Positions 27,895 through 36,560 of a stretch of DNA of 64,000 bases are shown piece after piece. Under the pieces are notes generated by a model, which saw nothing but the letters and a program-made list of their open reading frames with translations, was not told the DNA's origin and ran no database searches. The stretch covers positions 62,001-126,000 of the forward strand of contig JANXSZ010000015.1 in the NCBI GenBank assembly GCA_025356445.1, in the 5' to 3' direction. Source of the DNA: Betaproteobacteria bacterium (GTDB taxonomy: Bacteria > Pseudomonadota > Gammaproteobacteria > Burkholderiales > Burkholderiaceae_C). A program made the position numbers and the translations under genes. Numbering within the stretch: the stretch's first letter is position 1; every line of letters begins with the position of its first letter.

Positions 27895-28912
27895 CGCGGT
27901 CACGACCACCGGTTTTGGAGGCGTAGAGGGCGCGGTCGGCACGCTCCAGGAATTCACGAACTTCCTCACCAGCGCGGTACAGCGTAACGCCCAAAGACAC
28001 GGTCACCTTGGCCAGCGCTTCGTCAGCGCCCTGGCGGCGGATGCGGCTGCGGGAAACGGCTGAGCGGATTTTCTCGGCCATGATGGTGGCGTCGGGCAAC
28101 ATGGCACGGGGCAGCAAAATAGAAAATTCTTCACCGCCAGTGCGCGCCGCCACGCTGTCCTGACCGGCGCAGGCCTTGAGTACCTGGGCCACTGCGCGCA
28201 AAACCTGGTCACCAAAGTTATGGCCGTAGGTGTCGTTCACGCGCTTGAAATGATCGATGTCCGCAGTCACCAGACAAGGCGCGCTGTGACCCGCACTGAT
28301 TTGCGCACCCGCAAGGCAAATGGACAGCTGCTGGTCAAAGGCACGGCGGTTGGCAAGGCCTGTCAGGCTGTCGACCAAGGATTCATGGCGCGCGCGCAAG
28401 ACCTCCTCGCGCAGCACGGTGATTTCACGCTGGCTGTTCTCCAGATTGCGCTGCAAACCGGCCATGGCGTCGGTCATCGCACGTGTACCTTGCAAAATTT
28501 CAGCCACAGCTTGCGGAGTTTGTGCAGCGTGTTGGGGGTTATCGGCCTGCAAGATATCGTTCAAGCGGCTGAGGGAGCTGCCGTATTTGGCCGTTTGATC
28601 GCCAGCCTCGGCAGCAGAAACCGCCATGCCACTCAAGATGCGCTGAAAACCGTCAGCCACCTGCTTGGCGGCTTGAGGGTTAATTTCAGCCACATGCTGG
28701 CGGAACAAGGTTTCGGTGGCCACTTCGTCCAACTGACCATGGCGTGCCAAATGGCCGTCCACCGCTTGGCACAACTCAGGCGTGCGCTTGGCGACATAGT
28801 CATACCACACGGCATAGCTGACCGGATGCAGCGCCGTAGCCTGCTTGGACATTAAAGGCAATGCCATGCGCAGGTACTCGGTGCTGCGCTCTAAGGTGTC
28901 GGTGTATTTCAA
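27875..28912 (-). CDS. GGDEF-domain diguanylate cyclase
   Basis: A TTG at 28912 with AAGGG seven bases upstream gives 345 residues beginning KYTDTLERSTEYLRMALPLM; a farther TTG (28957) and an internal ATG (28867) are alternatives. The N-terminal about 170 residues are a helical domain of unknown ligand, then a coiled coil (QREITVLREEVLRARHESL) leads into a GGDEF domain. The active-site motif is intact as GGEEF, with DSLTGLANRRAFD and the metal Asp in TADIDHFKRVND. The usual RxxD inhibitory site before the motif is absent. It should make cyclic di-GMP in the cytoplasm. Confidence 0.9.
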   Translation of the reverse strand: MKYTDTLERSTEYLRMALPLMSKQATALHPVSYAVWYDYVAKRTPELCQAVDGHLARHGQLDEVATETLFRQHVAEINPQAAKQVADGFQRILSGMAVSAAEAGDQTAKYGSSLSRLNDILQADNPQHAAQTPQAVAEILQGTRAMTDAMAGLQRNLENSQREITVLREEVLRARHESLVDSLTGLANRRAFDQQLSICLAGAQISAGHSAPCLVTADIDHFKRVNDTYGHNFGDQVLRAVAQVLKACAGQDSVAARTGGEEFSILLPRAMLPDATIMAEKIRSAVSRSRIRRQGADEALAKVTVSLGVTLYRAGEEVREFLERADRALYASKTGGRDRVTVMAA

Positions 28913-29077
28913 GGGTGCCCTTTTGTCTGGACTTAAACAGGGTTTTGTATAAGACAAATGATAGTGGAAATGTGATTATTTACCAATGGATAAATAGGAC
29001 TTACGGCATTTTGTAGGACTATGGCCCACCTCCGTGTAGCCATACAGCGCAACTATCAAACGCATTGAACTTATTCG

Positions 29078-29104
29078 TTAGCACTCTCTCGAACAGAGTG
29101 CTAA
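29078..29104. promoter_or_regulatory. CIRCE element (HrcA operator) upstream of rpoH
   Basis: TTAGCACTC, nine bases, GAGTGCTAA: arms identical to the groES copy, ending 28 bp before the rpoH start. A TTGAAC at 29065-29070 may be a -35 element. The rest of the gap back to the divergent GGDEF gene shows no other clear feature. It implies that the heat-shock sigma factor is itself repressed by HrcA. Confidence 0.93.
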
Positions 29105-29132
29105 TATTTAGTTCTATGACTGGAGTTCTGGC

Positions 29133-30083
29133 ATGAGTAGTTTTTCTGGTGTTATTTCAACCCCCTCCACCGCCCTGGCGGTTGCCAATCCTTGGAGCGT
29201 GATTCCTGCGCTTGGGAATTTGGACGCTTACATTTCGGCGGTCAATCGCCTGCCCTTGCTGACTTTAGAGCAAGAGCAAGAGTTTTCCCGCAAATTCCGC
29301 GCAGAAGACAATCTGGAAGCCGCTGGCAAGCTGGTGCTCTCACACCTGCGCCTGGTCGTGTCAGTGTCTCGCCAATATCTAGGCTACGGTCTGCCGCATG
29401 GGGATCTGATCCAAGAGGGCAATGTGGGCCTGATGAAGGCCGTCAAGCGCTTTGACCCAGACCAGGGTGTGCGCTTGGTAAGTTATGCATTGCACTGGAT
29501 CAAGGCTGAAATTCACGAATATGTGCTGAAAAACTGGCGCATGGTGAAGGTCGCAACGACCAAGTCCCAGCGCAAGTTGTTTTTCAACCTACGCTCGATG
29601 AAGCAGGGTTTCAAGGCCGATGCCGGTTCCACCGATGCAGCAACGCACCGGGGCACGCTCAGTGAACAAGAGATTGACCTGATGGCAAGCAAGCTGAACG
29701 TTGCCCGCTCAGATGTGATTGAGATGGAAACCCGCCTTTCTGGTGGCGATGTGATGCTGGACCCTGGCCCCAGTGACGACGGCGAAGAGAGCTTCGGCCC
29801 AATCACCTACCTGACCGATGCCACACAGGAACCCACCGCACTGATGGAATCCCACCAGCGCGATGTGCTGGCCAGTGACGGCATTGCCACGGCACTGGAA
29901 GCGCTGGACGAGCGCAGCCGCCGTATCGTGGAAGAGCGCTGGCTGAAGGTGAACGATGATGGCTCTGGCGGCATGACGCTGCATGAGCTGGCAGCGGTGT
30001 ATGGCGTCAGCGCTGAACGTATTCGCCAGATTGAAGTGACAGCGATGAAAAAGATGAAGACGACGCTGGCGGCTTACGCCTGA
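29133..30083 (+). CDS. rpoH: RNA polymerase heat-shock sigma factor RpoH (sigma-32)
   Basis: This 316-residue sigma-70-family protein shows region 2 (GYGLPHGDLIQEGNVGLMKAVKRFDPDQGVRLVSYALHWIKAEI), the RpoH box (QRKLFFNLR) specific to sigma-32, and region 4 (LHELAAVYGVSAERIRQIE). It directs transcription of chaperone and protease genes. ATG 29133 has a GGAG ribosome-binding site. A CIRCE site lies just upstream and a hairpin terminator just downstream. Confidence 0.97.
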   Translation: MSSFSGVISTPSTALAVANPWSVIPALGNLDAYISAVNRLPLLTLEQEQEFSRKFRAEDNLEAAGKLVLSHLRLVVSVSRQYLGYGLPHGDLIQEGNVGLMKAVKRFDPDQGVRLVSYALHWIKAEIHEYVLKNWRMVKVATTKSQRKLFFNLRSMKQGFKADAGSTDAATHRGTLSEQEIDLMASKLNVARSDVIEMETRLSGGDVMLDPGPSDDGEESFGPITYLTDATQEPTALMESHQRDVLASDGIATALEALDERSRRIVEERWLKVNDDGSGGMTLHELAAVYGVSAERIRQIEVTAMKKMKTTLAAYA

Positions 30084-30099
30084 CCAAGATTCATTGTGC

Positions 30100-30136
30100 A
30101 AAGCGGAACGTAGCTATCGCCACGTTCCGCTTTTTT
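30100..30136. terminator. Terminator after rpoH
   Basis: A 12-bp perfect stem (30100-30111 with 30122-30133) with a 10-base loop ends in a T-run to 30136 on the + strand. The A residues on the other side mean it may also stop the convergent cox-assembly transcript. Confidence 0.9.
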
Positions 30137-30759
30137 CATTTCAGCAGCTGCTGCAGATCAGACACCAGTGCTGGTGTGCCGCTGCCATACCGGGTGAACA
30201 AACGTACGCGGCCTTGCGGGTCGTACACATAGCTACCGGCAGAATGGTCCATGGTGTAACTGGTGGGGGTTTTGCCGTCCACTTTTTTGTAGTACATCTT
30301 GAAGCTCTTCGCCAACTCAGGTAACTGTTCTGGCGTGGGACGCAGGGCGAGGAAACTGGGGTCGAAGTTGGCCATGTAGGCTTTGAGCAGTGCGGGAGTA
30401 TCACGCTCAGGGTCTACCGAGACGAACAGGGCTTGCAGCTTGTCACCGTCTTGGCCCAGTTGCTTTTTGACCTCGGCCAGCTCAGCCATGGTGGTGGGAC
30501 AAACATCGGGACACTGTGTATAGCCGAAAAACAGCACCACCACTTTGCCTTTGAAATCCGCCAGTGCTCGGGTTTGGCCGTTATGGTCGGTCAAGGCAAA
30601 GTCTTTCGCATAGTCTGCACCCGTGATGTCTACGGCCTTGAACTCGGGCTTTTTATCGGAACAGGCTGACATCAGACCCAATGTGCCGATAGCGCTTGCC
30701 AGAAGGGCACCTTTAGCTATAGATTGAAGAGCAAATCGGCGGGATGCAGGATAAATCAT
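30136..30759 (-). CDS. SCO1/SenC-family copper chaperone, lipoprotein
   Basis: From ATG 30759 this is a 207-residue protein with a signal peptide and a lipobox ending at C33. A thioredoxin fold follows with the copper ligands C83-x3-C87 (QCPDVC) and H172 (MDHSAG). SCO proteins deliver copper to, or reduce, the CuA site of cytochrome oxidase subunit II. It is the last gene of the cox assembly operon, 7 bp after ctaB. A dispersed-repeat copy (30715-30732) lies in the signal-peptide codons. Confidence 0.93.
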   Translation of the reverse strand: MIYPASRRFALQSIAKGALLASAIGTLGLMSACSDKKPEFKAVDITGADYAKDFALTDHNGQTRALADFKGKVVVLFFGYTQCPDVCPTTMAELAEVKKQLGQDGDKLQALFVSVDPERDTPALLKAYMANFDPSFLALRPTPEQLPELAKSFKMYYKKVDGKTPTSYTMDHSAGSYVYDPQGRVRLFTRYGSGTPALVSDLQQLLK

Positions 30760-30766
30760 GGGTGGC

Positions 30767-31672
30767 TCACAAGACATAGTGATCGACCAGCAGCGCAGCA
30801 AACAGCACACTGAGGTGAATCAAAGAAAAGCGGAAGGTTTGGCGGGCCAGCTCATCCGAGTAATTGCGCCACAGGCGAAAACCGTAGCTGCAAAAACCCA
30901 GGCTCAAAATGACAGCGGCAGTCAGGTAGATCCACGAGCTCATGCCGTACACAAAGGGCATCAGGCAGGCGGCAAACAGCACAAAGGTATAGAGCAGCAC
31001 TTGCAGTCGGGTGAATTCATTCCCATGGGTGACTGGCAGCATAGGCAGGCCGGATTTGCGGTAATCCTCAACCCGGTACAGCGCCAGTGCCCAGAAATGA
31101 GGGGGTGTCCACAGGAAAATGATGAGAAACAAAATCAAAGCTTCAGGACCCACATCACCTGTCAAGGCAGCCCACCCCAGCACCGGTGGCATGGCACCGG
31201 AAGCGCCACCGATCACGATGTTTTGCGGTGTCAGTGGCTTCAAAATCACGGTATAGATGACGGCATAGCCCACAAAAGTAGCGAATGTCAGCCACATGGT
31301 GAGCGGGTTCACCCACAGGTACAGCACGCTGGAACCCACAATGCACAGGGTGGCGGAGAACAGCAGGGTCTGCCAGTCGCTGAGTTGGCCTTTGGCAGTG
31401 GCGCGCCATGCCGTGCGCTTCATTTTGGCGTCGATACCTTTTTCAACAATGCAATTGAAAGCGGCAGCAGCACCCGCAACCAACCAAATACCGGCACAGG
31501 CGATGGCGATGGTTTTCCATTCTGAAACAGTGGGCGCACCGGGAACAGCCAGCACCATGCCGATCAAGGCACAAAACACGATCAGCTGCACCACGCGGGG
31601 CTTTGTGAGGTGGTAGAACTGCTTGAACACGGAGTGCTGAAGCAAAACAGGGGTAGCGGCAGAGGGGTTCAT
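30767..31672 (-). CDS. ctaB: Protohaem IX farnesyltransferase (haem O synthase)
   Basis: This 301-residue UbiA-type prenyltransferase has about nine membrane segments and the haem-O-synthase motif N-C-I-V-E-x2-I-D-x-K-M-x-R-T. It farnesylates haem B to haem O for the oxidase. Its start overlaps the ctaA stop by four bases (ATGA, 31669-31672). Confidence 0.95.
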   Translation of the reverse strand: MNPSAATPVLLQHSVFKQFYHLTKPRVVQLIVFCALIGMVLAVPGAPTVSEWKTIAIACAGIWLVAGAAAAFNCIVEKGIDAKMKRTAWRATAKGQLSDWQTLLFSATLCIVGSSVLYLWVNPLTMWLTFATFVGYAVIYTVILKPLTPQNIVIGGASGAMPPVLGWAALTGDVGPEALILFLIIFLWTPPHFWALALYRVEDYRKSGLPMLPVTHGNEFTRLQVLLYTFVLFAACLMPFVYGMSSWIYLTAAVILSLGFCSYGFRLWRNYSDELARQTFRFSLIHLSVLFAALLVDHYVL

Positions 31673-32859
31673 ACGGTCAGGCCTTGGGCAGTGGGGTGCC
31701 TGGCAGACGATGCCTTGGCAAATGGGGGCTGGCAGGTAGAGGCAGTGGCAGCCCAGACCAGCGCCATCACCATCGCAGCAGCGCCACCGGTATGGGCCAG
31801 TGCAGCGATCAGCGGCCAGCCAAGGACCACGTTGCTAAGACCAGTGAGAAGCTGCAAAGCAGCCAAAAGGGCCAGTGCGCGCGCGGGGCGTTGCAAGCCG
31901 GGCACCCGGTACAAGCGCCAAGCCAAGACGACCATGGCGCTCAGCACGAGGTAAGCCATGAGGCGATGGACATAGTGGATGGCCGTCAAGGCAGTGAAAT
32001 CGATGGGACGGCCGTCAGCCGTCAGACCCAGTTCACGCCATACGGTGAAACCTTGCTGAAAATCCATCGCAGGCCACCAGTTGCCCTGGCATGCAGGAAA
32101 ATCTTGACACGCCAACACGGCATAGTTGGTACTGACCCAGCCACCCAGCATGATTTGCAGGGTGAGTAACAGCCCGACCAGCAGGGTTGCGGCATACAGT
32201 GGGCGGCTGACGCGCACCTGGGCTTGCGTGTGCAAACCCAGGTCATAGCGACTGGCTTGCGCAGCCAAAAAAGCCAGCAACAGCAAGGCCCCCAGCAGGT
32301 GCAAGGTAACGATGGCGGGAAACAGCTTCATAGTGACAGTCAACGCACCAAAAGCGCCTTGCATACACACCAGCAGCAGCGTCAAGGCGGGCCACCACAG
32401 GCTGGGCAGGTTGTGCGCTGTGGTATTTTTAAATGCCAGACTGCGCCGCCCCTCCCACCAACGGGCCGCCAGCAAGGTCACAATCAGCACGCCCACGCCG
32501 GTCGCCATGTAACGGTGTAGCATTTCTATCCAGGCCTTCCCATGGGTAACAGGGCCGGTAGGCATGGCTTCTTGGGCTTGTGTGATCGCGGACTGTGCGC
32601 CCATCGGGCTGGCATGGCCGTAACAACCCGGCCAGTCAGGGCAACCCAAGCCGGAGTCGGTCAAACGGGTGAAGGCACCGAACAACACCAAATCAAAAGT
32701 CACAAACAAGGTCAGTAAAGTCAAGGCTCTCAAACGCTGCGCAGGAGATAACTGGCGGCTGCGCAACCACAGCCAGAACAAGGGGCCGAGCGCCACAGCC
32801 AAGCCCATCAGCATGATGTGGAGCAGCGGTGAAAAGTCAAATCCCGAGGAGGAGGACAT
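31669..32859 (-). CDS. ctaA: Haem A synthase (COX15/CtaA)
   Basis: This protein of about 396 residues has eight membrane segments and the CtaA/COX15 blocks [38 protein letters not shown] and [12 protein letters not shown]; paired His ligands for haem are visible in these. It oxidises the C8 methyl of haem O to give haem A. ATG 32859 overlaps the upstream stop by one base; a GTG at 32862 is an alternative. Confidence 0.95.
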   Translation of the reverse strand: MSSSSGFDFSPLLHIMLMGLAVALGPLFWLWLRSRQLSPAQRLRALTLLTLFVTFDLVLFGAFTRLTDSGLGCPDWPGCYGHASPMGAQSAITQAQEAMPTGPVTHGKAWIEMLHRYMATGVGVLIVTLLAARWWEGRRSLAFKNTTAHNLPSLWWPALTLLLVCMQGAFGALTVTMKLFPAIVTLHLLGALLLLAFLAAQASRYDLGLHTQAQVRVSRPLYAATLLVGLLLTLQIMLGGWVSTNYAVLACQDFPACQGNWWPAMDFQQGFTVWRELGLTADGRPIDFTALTAIHYVHRLMAYLVLSAMVVLAWRLYRVPGLQRPARALALLAALQLLTGLSNVVLGWPLIAALAHTGGAAAMVMALVWAATASTCQPPFAKASSARHPTAQGLTV

Positions 32860-33596
32860 CACTTATCTCCCCGGCCAGCCTGATCCCACGCCGCAGAGGC
32901 GCGCAGCAAGCGCTCTAAATCACGCTTGGCTTTGGTCGCACCTTCCGCGTCAAGCTTGGCGGGGAAGCGCATCATCCAATTGCCCATGGGGTCCACCACA
33001 TACAGGTGATCGGTCAATTGATGGTCTTTGGCTGGTGCTAACCAGTTTGCGGCCTGCCCGGGTTTGAGACGGAATACCACGGCGTCTTTCAGAGCAGGTA
33101 GCAACGCGGCGCGCACGGGCTCATCGTCTGTGACCAGCCACACCCAGTCGAAGCGGTCACGCTCTTTGCCCAGGCTGGTCAGCACCTGGCGTTGCAGGTA
33201 GAGGTGCTGTTCACACTGAATGTCACAAACACCCGACGCCACGCTGACCAAAAGCCACTGGCCTTTGAGTTCGGTCAAGTTGTGCGGCGTACCGTCCAAG
33301 CTGACTACCGGCAAATCAGGCAGGGGACGTTGAGGATCAATCAATTCCCCAAAGTTGCGCCGTCCCTCGGGCCTCAGTACGTAGTAAGTGAAGTAAGACG
33401 CGATGACCGGGGCAGCACAGACCAACAGCACGAGCAGCATTTTGAGCCGACCACCCGAGCGCATACCGCTGACGGCCGCCTCGGTAGCACCAGGGCTGGG
33501 CAGGGAATGCACGGTCAAACCCAAGGGTTCGGCAGGTGTATCAGAACCGTTAGGCAGGTTGTTTGCAGAATCGGGGGACAAGTTGGAACCAGACAT
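32859..33596 (-). CDS. Membrane-anchored SCO-like protein of the cox assembly operon
   Basis: The 245-residue protein has a soluble Pro/Ser-rich head, one membrane span (about 52-73) and a periplasmic thioredoxin-like domain. That domain keeps a C124-x3-C128 pair and a histidine H197 in TDHLYVVDPMGNW, at places matching the SCO copper ligands. Overall it is divergent from SCO. It probably acts as an additional copper or thiol factor for oxidase assembly. Its start overlaps the end of SURF1 by 47 bp and its stop touches the ctaA start. Confidence 0.75.
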   Translation of the reverse strand: MSGSNLSPDSANNLPNGSDTPAEPLGLTVHSLPSPGATEAAVSGMRSGGRLKMLLVLLVCAAPVIASYFTYYVLRPEGRRNFGELIDPQRPLPDLPVVSLDGTPHNLTELKGQWLLVSVASGVCDIQCEQHLYLQRQVLTSLGKERDRFDWVWLVTDDEPVRAALLPALKDAVVFRLKPGQAANWLAPAKDHQLTDHLYVVDPMGNWMMRFPAKLDAEGATKAKRDLERLLRASAAWDQAGRGDK

Positions 33597-34323
33597 AAAG
33601 AATTGCCATCAAGGCGCTGAGGCCAAACCATTGAAAGGCGTAACCGTAGTGTTTTTCGATACCGAAACTGGGTGCAGCCCAGTCCCGCAGCAAGCCATCG
33701 GGCGCGGCGTCCGTTTGTAACAGCAAATGATCCCACAGGGGGAGTTGGGTCTCCGACTGGTAGGTACTCAGACTGAGATTTTGCCGTATCCGGCTGGGGG
33801 CGATAACCTCGGAAGGCTTGGCTTGCAGCAAGTCCAGCAAATGGGCTGGGCCAGCGGCAATACGCCCTGTGATGCGAACGCTGCCCTCTGGAGTGATGAG
33901 CGCAGGCAGGCGCTCTCGGTCAGTGAAATCGCGCTGCACCCAGCCGCGCTGCACCAGCACCACACGGTTCTCCTGGATTAATTTTAAAGGTGTCAGTACG
34001 AAGAAACCTTGCTTCGCGTTCATCTGGCGGTTGTCCAAGTACACGGTGTACTGAGGCAACCATGTGCCTTGCAACGTCAGTGTGCGATCGAGCAAATCGT
34101 TTCGCGCCATTGTTGCAGGTACACCAGGTAAGTTCAGTGTCAGTACATCCTGCGGTGTCAAAGGCGGACGGGCTGTTTGAGCTACCACACGTGCCTGCAA
34201 TGTTTCTTTTTCGGCAGCACGGGACAACTGCCAACGCCCGAGCAGCAACCCCACTGCCACGACAACAAGCGCGGCAACAGTGATGAGCAAAAAACGGAAC
34301 TGAACACGCACCGTGCTGTTCAC
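33550..34323 (-). CDS. SURF1-family cytochrome oxidase assembly protein
   Basis: This 257-residue protein has two terminal membrane spans and the SURF1 pattern between them (GRWQLSRAAEKE, VYLDNRQMNAKQGFFVLTPL, VLVQRGWVQRD, and HYGYAFQWFGLSALMAILY at the end). SURF1 helps insert haem A into subunit I. The start is a GTG at 34323, only 15 bp from the start of the divergent small gene, so promoters of the two must overlap coding DNA. Confidence 0.93.
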   Translation of the reverse strand: MNSTVRVQFRFLLITVAALVVVAVGLLLGRWQLSRAAEKETLQARVVAQTARPPLTPQDVLTLNLPGVPATMARNDLLDRTLTLQGTWLPQYTVYLDNRQMNAKQGFFVLTPLKLIQENRVVLVQRGWVQRDFTDRERLPALITPEGSVRITGRIAAGPAHLLDLLQAKPSEVIAPSRIRQNLSLSTYQSETQLPLWDHLLLQTDAAPDGLLRDWAAPSFGIEKHYGYAFQWFGLSALMAILYVWFQLVPRFCKQPA

Positions 34324-34338
34324 GGGATAATCGAAGCC

Positions 34339-34560
34339 ATGAATTACCTTGTACCGATTGCCTTTACAGCCATTTTGGGCTGCCTAGGTGCTGCGCTTTA
34401 CAGCATGTTGAAAGATGGCCGCAATGGCAAGTTGAAAACCAATAACATGGCTCGCGCACTCGCCTTTCGCGTGGGTATTTCATGCCTGTTGTTTGCTTGT
34501 ATTTTGATAGCTTGGAAGTTAGGCTATCTACACCCAACAGGCATACCTGTTGGTCATTGA
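34339..34560 (+). CDS. Twin-transmembrane small protein (DUF2909 type)
   Basis: This is a 73-residue protein of two membrane helices separated by a basic loop (KDGRNGKLKTNN). It is the only + strand gene in the oxidase cluster and is regularly found near cox genes in betaproteobacteria, but its role is unknown. Starts from ATG 34339. A dispersed-repeat copy (34495-34513) encodes part of the second helix. Confidence 0.8.
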   Translation: MNYLVPIAFTAILGCLGAALYSMLKDGRNGKLKTNNMARALAFRVGISCLLFACILIAWKLGYLHPTGIPVGH

Positions 34561-34580
34561 TTCGCAGCCTCTGGTTCAAT

Positions 34581-34606
34581 AAAAAAGCGCCTTACGGCGC
34601 TTTTTT
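34581..34606. terminator. Bidirectional terminator between the twin-transmembrane gene and coxC
   Basis: GCGCC-TTAC-GGCGC is flanked by six A residues and six T residues, so it can end transcripts from both sides. It separates the coxBAC operon from the SURF1-ctaAB-sco unit. Confidence 0.92.
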
Positions 34607-34624
34607 ATGGAGAACAAGAGGTTG

Positions 34625-35506
34625 TCAGAACCAGTACACCAAAATGTACAAACCAAGCCACACCACGTCCACAAAGTGCCAGTACCAAGCAGCACCTTCA
34701 AAACCAAAGTGACTGTCAGGCTTAAAGTGCCCCTTCATCAAACGAATAGTGATGAACAACAGCATCAACATACCCACAAAAACGTGGAAACCATGGAAAC
34801 CAGTCAGCATGAAGAAAGTGGAACCGTACATGCCTGAAGCCAGGGTCAAATTCATTTCATGGTAAGCATGGTAGTACTCGTAGCCTTGAACGAACAAGAA
34901 GACGACACCCAGCAACACGGTCATCCACATGAAAGCAATCGTTTTGCCGCGTTGGTTAGCCAACAGGGCATGGTGAGCTACTGTCAAAGTCACACCTGAA
35001 GTCAATAACAAAGCAGTGTTGATCGTAGGCAGCCAAAACGGCGTCATCGTAGTAAACGGAAGAATAGTGCCAGCGGGTGAGGTGGTTGCACCTGCAGCCA
35101 AGCTAGGCCAAACTGCCTTGAAATCAGGCCAAAGCAAGGCATTTTCCAAGTTACCTAACGCAGGCACTGAGTGAGAACGTGCCCACCACAATGCAGAGAA
35201 AAAGGCACCGAAGAACATCACTTCAGAAAAGATGAACCAACTCATGCTCCAACGGAACGATAAGTCAATCTTGCGGCTGTATTGACCACTTTCACTTTCA
35301 CCGACGGCTTCGCTGAACCATTGGTACAGCACGCCCAACCACCAAGCCAAGCCGGCATAGAGAGAATACATACCCCACTCGTGCCCATTGACCCATTGAC
35401 CGGCGCCCAAAATCACCAAAAACAGGCCAAAGGCAGCCATCACAGGGTGGCGTGAAGGCCCTGGAATAAAGTAGTACGGCGTTGTACCGTGGGTTGTTGA
35501 ACTCAT
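34625..35506 (-). CDS. ctaE: Cytochrome c oxidase subunit III
   Basis: This 293-residue protein with seven membrane helices has the subunit III hallmarks: YYFIPGPSRHPV start, FSEVMFFGAFFSALWWAR, and GFHGFHVFVG near the end. It stabilises the proton uptake side of the oxidase. Last gene of the coxBA-small-ctaG-DUF2970-coxC run. Confidence 0.97.
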   Translation of the reverse strand: MSSTTHGTTPYYFIPGPSRHPVMAAFGLFLVILGAGQWVNGHEWGMYSLYAGLAWWLGVLYQWFSEAVGESESGQYSRKIDLSFRWSMSWFIFSEVMFFGAFFSALWWARSHSVPALGNLENALLWPDFKAVWPSLAAGATTSPAGTILPFTTMTPFWLPTINTALLLTSGVTLTVAHHALLANQRGKTIAFMWMTVLLGVVFLFVQGYEYYHAYHEMNLTLASGMYGSTFFMLTGFHGFHVFVGMLMLLFITIRLMKGHFKPDSHFGFEGAAWYWHFVDVVWLGLYILVYWF

Positions 35507-35553
35507 TTAGTCAGCTCCTGATTTCTCTTCAATATTCTCTTCGACAGGTTGCC

Positions 35554-35778
35554 TTAGTGGGCAACCACCCATTTCACAAAAAACATCAATCCAACAACAA
35601 ACGCAAAGCAGAGCGCTAATCCCACCGCAATCAAATGAAATGGTGTTATTTTGGCCATGTCCTCTTGGCGTTCAGCAGTTTGACGCAAACCCAAAAATGA
35701 CCAGAACACGGCCATAAGACTGCGCCACAGCAAACCCTTGGCAGCTACTGCTTCATTGATCTTACCGGCCTCCTTCAC
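35554..35778 (-). CDS. DUF2970 small membrane protein
   Basis: The 74-residue protein has an amphipathic start (LLWRSLMAVFWSFLGLR) and one strong membrane helix (FHLIAVGLALCFAFVVGLMFFV). It belongs to DUF2970, typical of betaproteobacterial oxidase clusters. Its ATG overlaps the ctaG stop (35775-35778). Function unknown, presumably oxidase assembly or stability. Confidence 0.85.
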   Translation of the reverse strand: MKEAGKINEAVAAKGLLWRSLMAVFWSFLGLRQTAERQEDMAKITPFHLIAVGLALCFAFVVGLMFFVKWVVAH

Positions 35779-36404
35779 GAATGCGCACCCGTACTTAAAG
35801 CTGTGGTTGTTGACGGCACATCCAGCAAACCTGTACCTGCCGCAGCAGTAGGTGCAGGTGGTGTTTTACCACCCACTTCAAAAAATGTATAAGACAACGT
35901 GATGGTGGTCACGTCTTTAGGCATTTTGGGGTCAATCACAAAAGCCACAGGCCACTGCTTCTTCTCACCCGCATCCAACGTGTACTGGTTGAAACAAAAA
36001 CACTCGACCTTGTTGAAATACGGCATCGCGTTTCGCGGAGCATAGCTGGGAATGGCTTGTGCGGCCATGCGGCGATTTTGCGTGTTTTGAAACTCGTACA
36101 TCACAGTCGCCAGCTCGCCAGGATGAACCTGGATCGAGGATTGTGCGGGTTTAAAAAACCAAAGCCCACGGGCATTGGCATCAAACTCAACAGTGATAGT
36201 ACGTGTCAGGTCAATCTGGGTATTGGCAGCAGCATTGGATGTGGCACCAGGCACAACTTTGTCGCCCAGTGCCAATATATTGATACCCGTGAACTCGCAA
36301 ATGGCCTTGTACATGGGCACAAGCGCGTATCCAAAAGCGAACATACCCGCAGCGACGACCGCAAGCTTACCCACCATTTTGACGTTTTCACCACGAATGC
36401 TCAT
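35775..36404 (-). CDS. ctaG: Cytochrome c oxidase assembly protein CtaG (Cox11)
   Basis: The 209-residue protein has one N-terminal membrane helix and a periplasmic Cox11 domain with the copper motif C-F-C-F (EFDANARGLW..., VECFCFNQ). It delivers copper to the CuB centre of subunit I. The N-terminal YALVPMYKAICEFTGI block is diagnostic. About 25 Ala/Thr-rich residues trail the domain. Confidence 0.96.
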   Translation of the reverse strand: MSIRGENVKMVGKLAVVAAGMFAFGYALVPMYKAICEFTGINILALGDKVVPGATSNAAANTQIDLTRTITVEFDANARGLWFFKPAQSSIQVHPGELATVMYEFQNTQNRRMAAQAIPSYAPRNAMPYFNKVECFCFNQYTLDAGEKKQWPVAFVIDPKMPKDVTTITLSYTFFEVGGKTPPAPTAAAGTGLLDVPSTTTALSTGAHS

Positions 36405-36416
36405 GACAACAACAAC

Positions 36417-36530
36417 TTATCTGGCCAAGTAAATCATTTTGGCCATAAAACCCACGAAAAACACCACAGCGATAGAAGCCAAAATCAGGCCCAAGCGCAA
36501 ATTGCTTTTCTTTTGTTGTGGTGTAGTCAT
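36417..36530 (-). CDS. 37-residue cytochrome oxidase small assembly peptide
   Basis: The short frame encodes MTTPQQKKSNLRLG followed by a single membrane helix (LILASIAVVFFVGFM) and a short AKMIYLAR tail. It lies 12 bp before ctaG and 30 bp after coxA in the same direction. It matches the small assembly peptides annotated between coxA and ctaG in Burkholderiales. It is easily missed because of its size. Confidence 0.8.
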   Translation of the reverse strand: MTTPQQKKSNLRLGLILASIAVVFFVGFMAKMIYLAR

Positions 36531-36560
36531 AGTGATTTTTTCTATAGCAAAACCGTTCGT

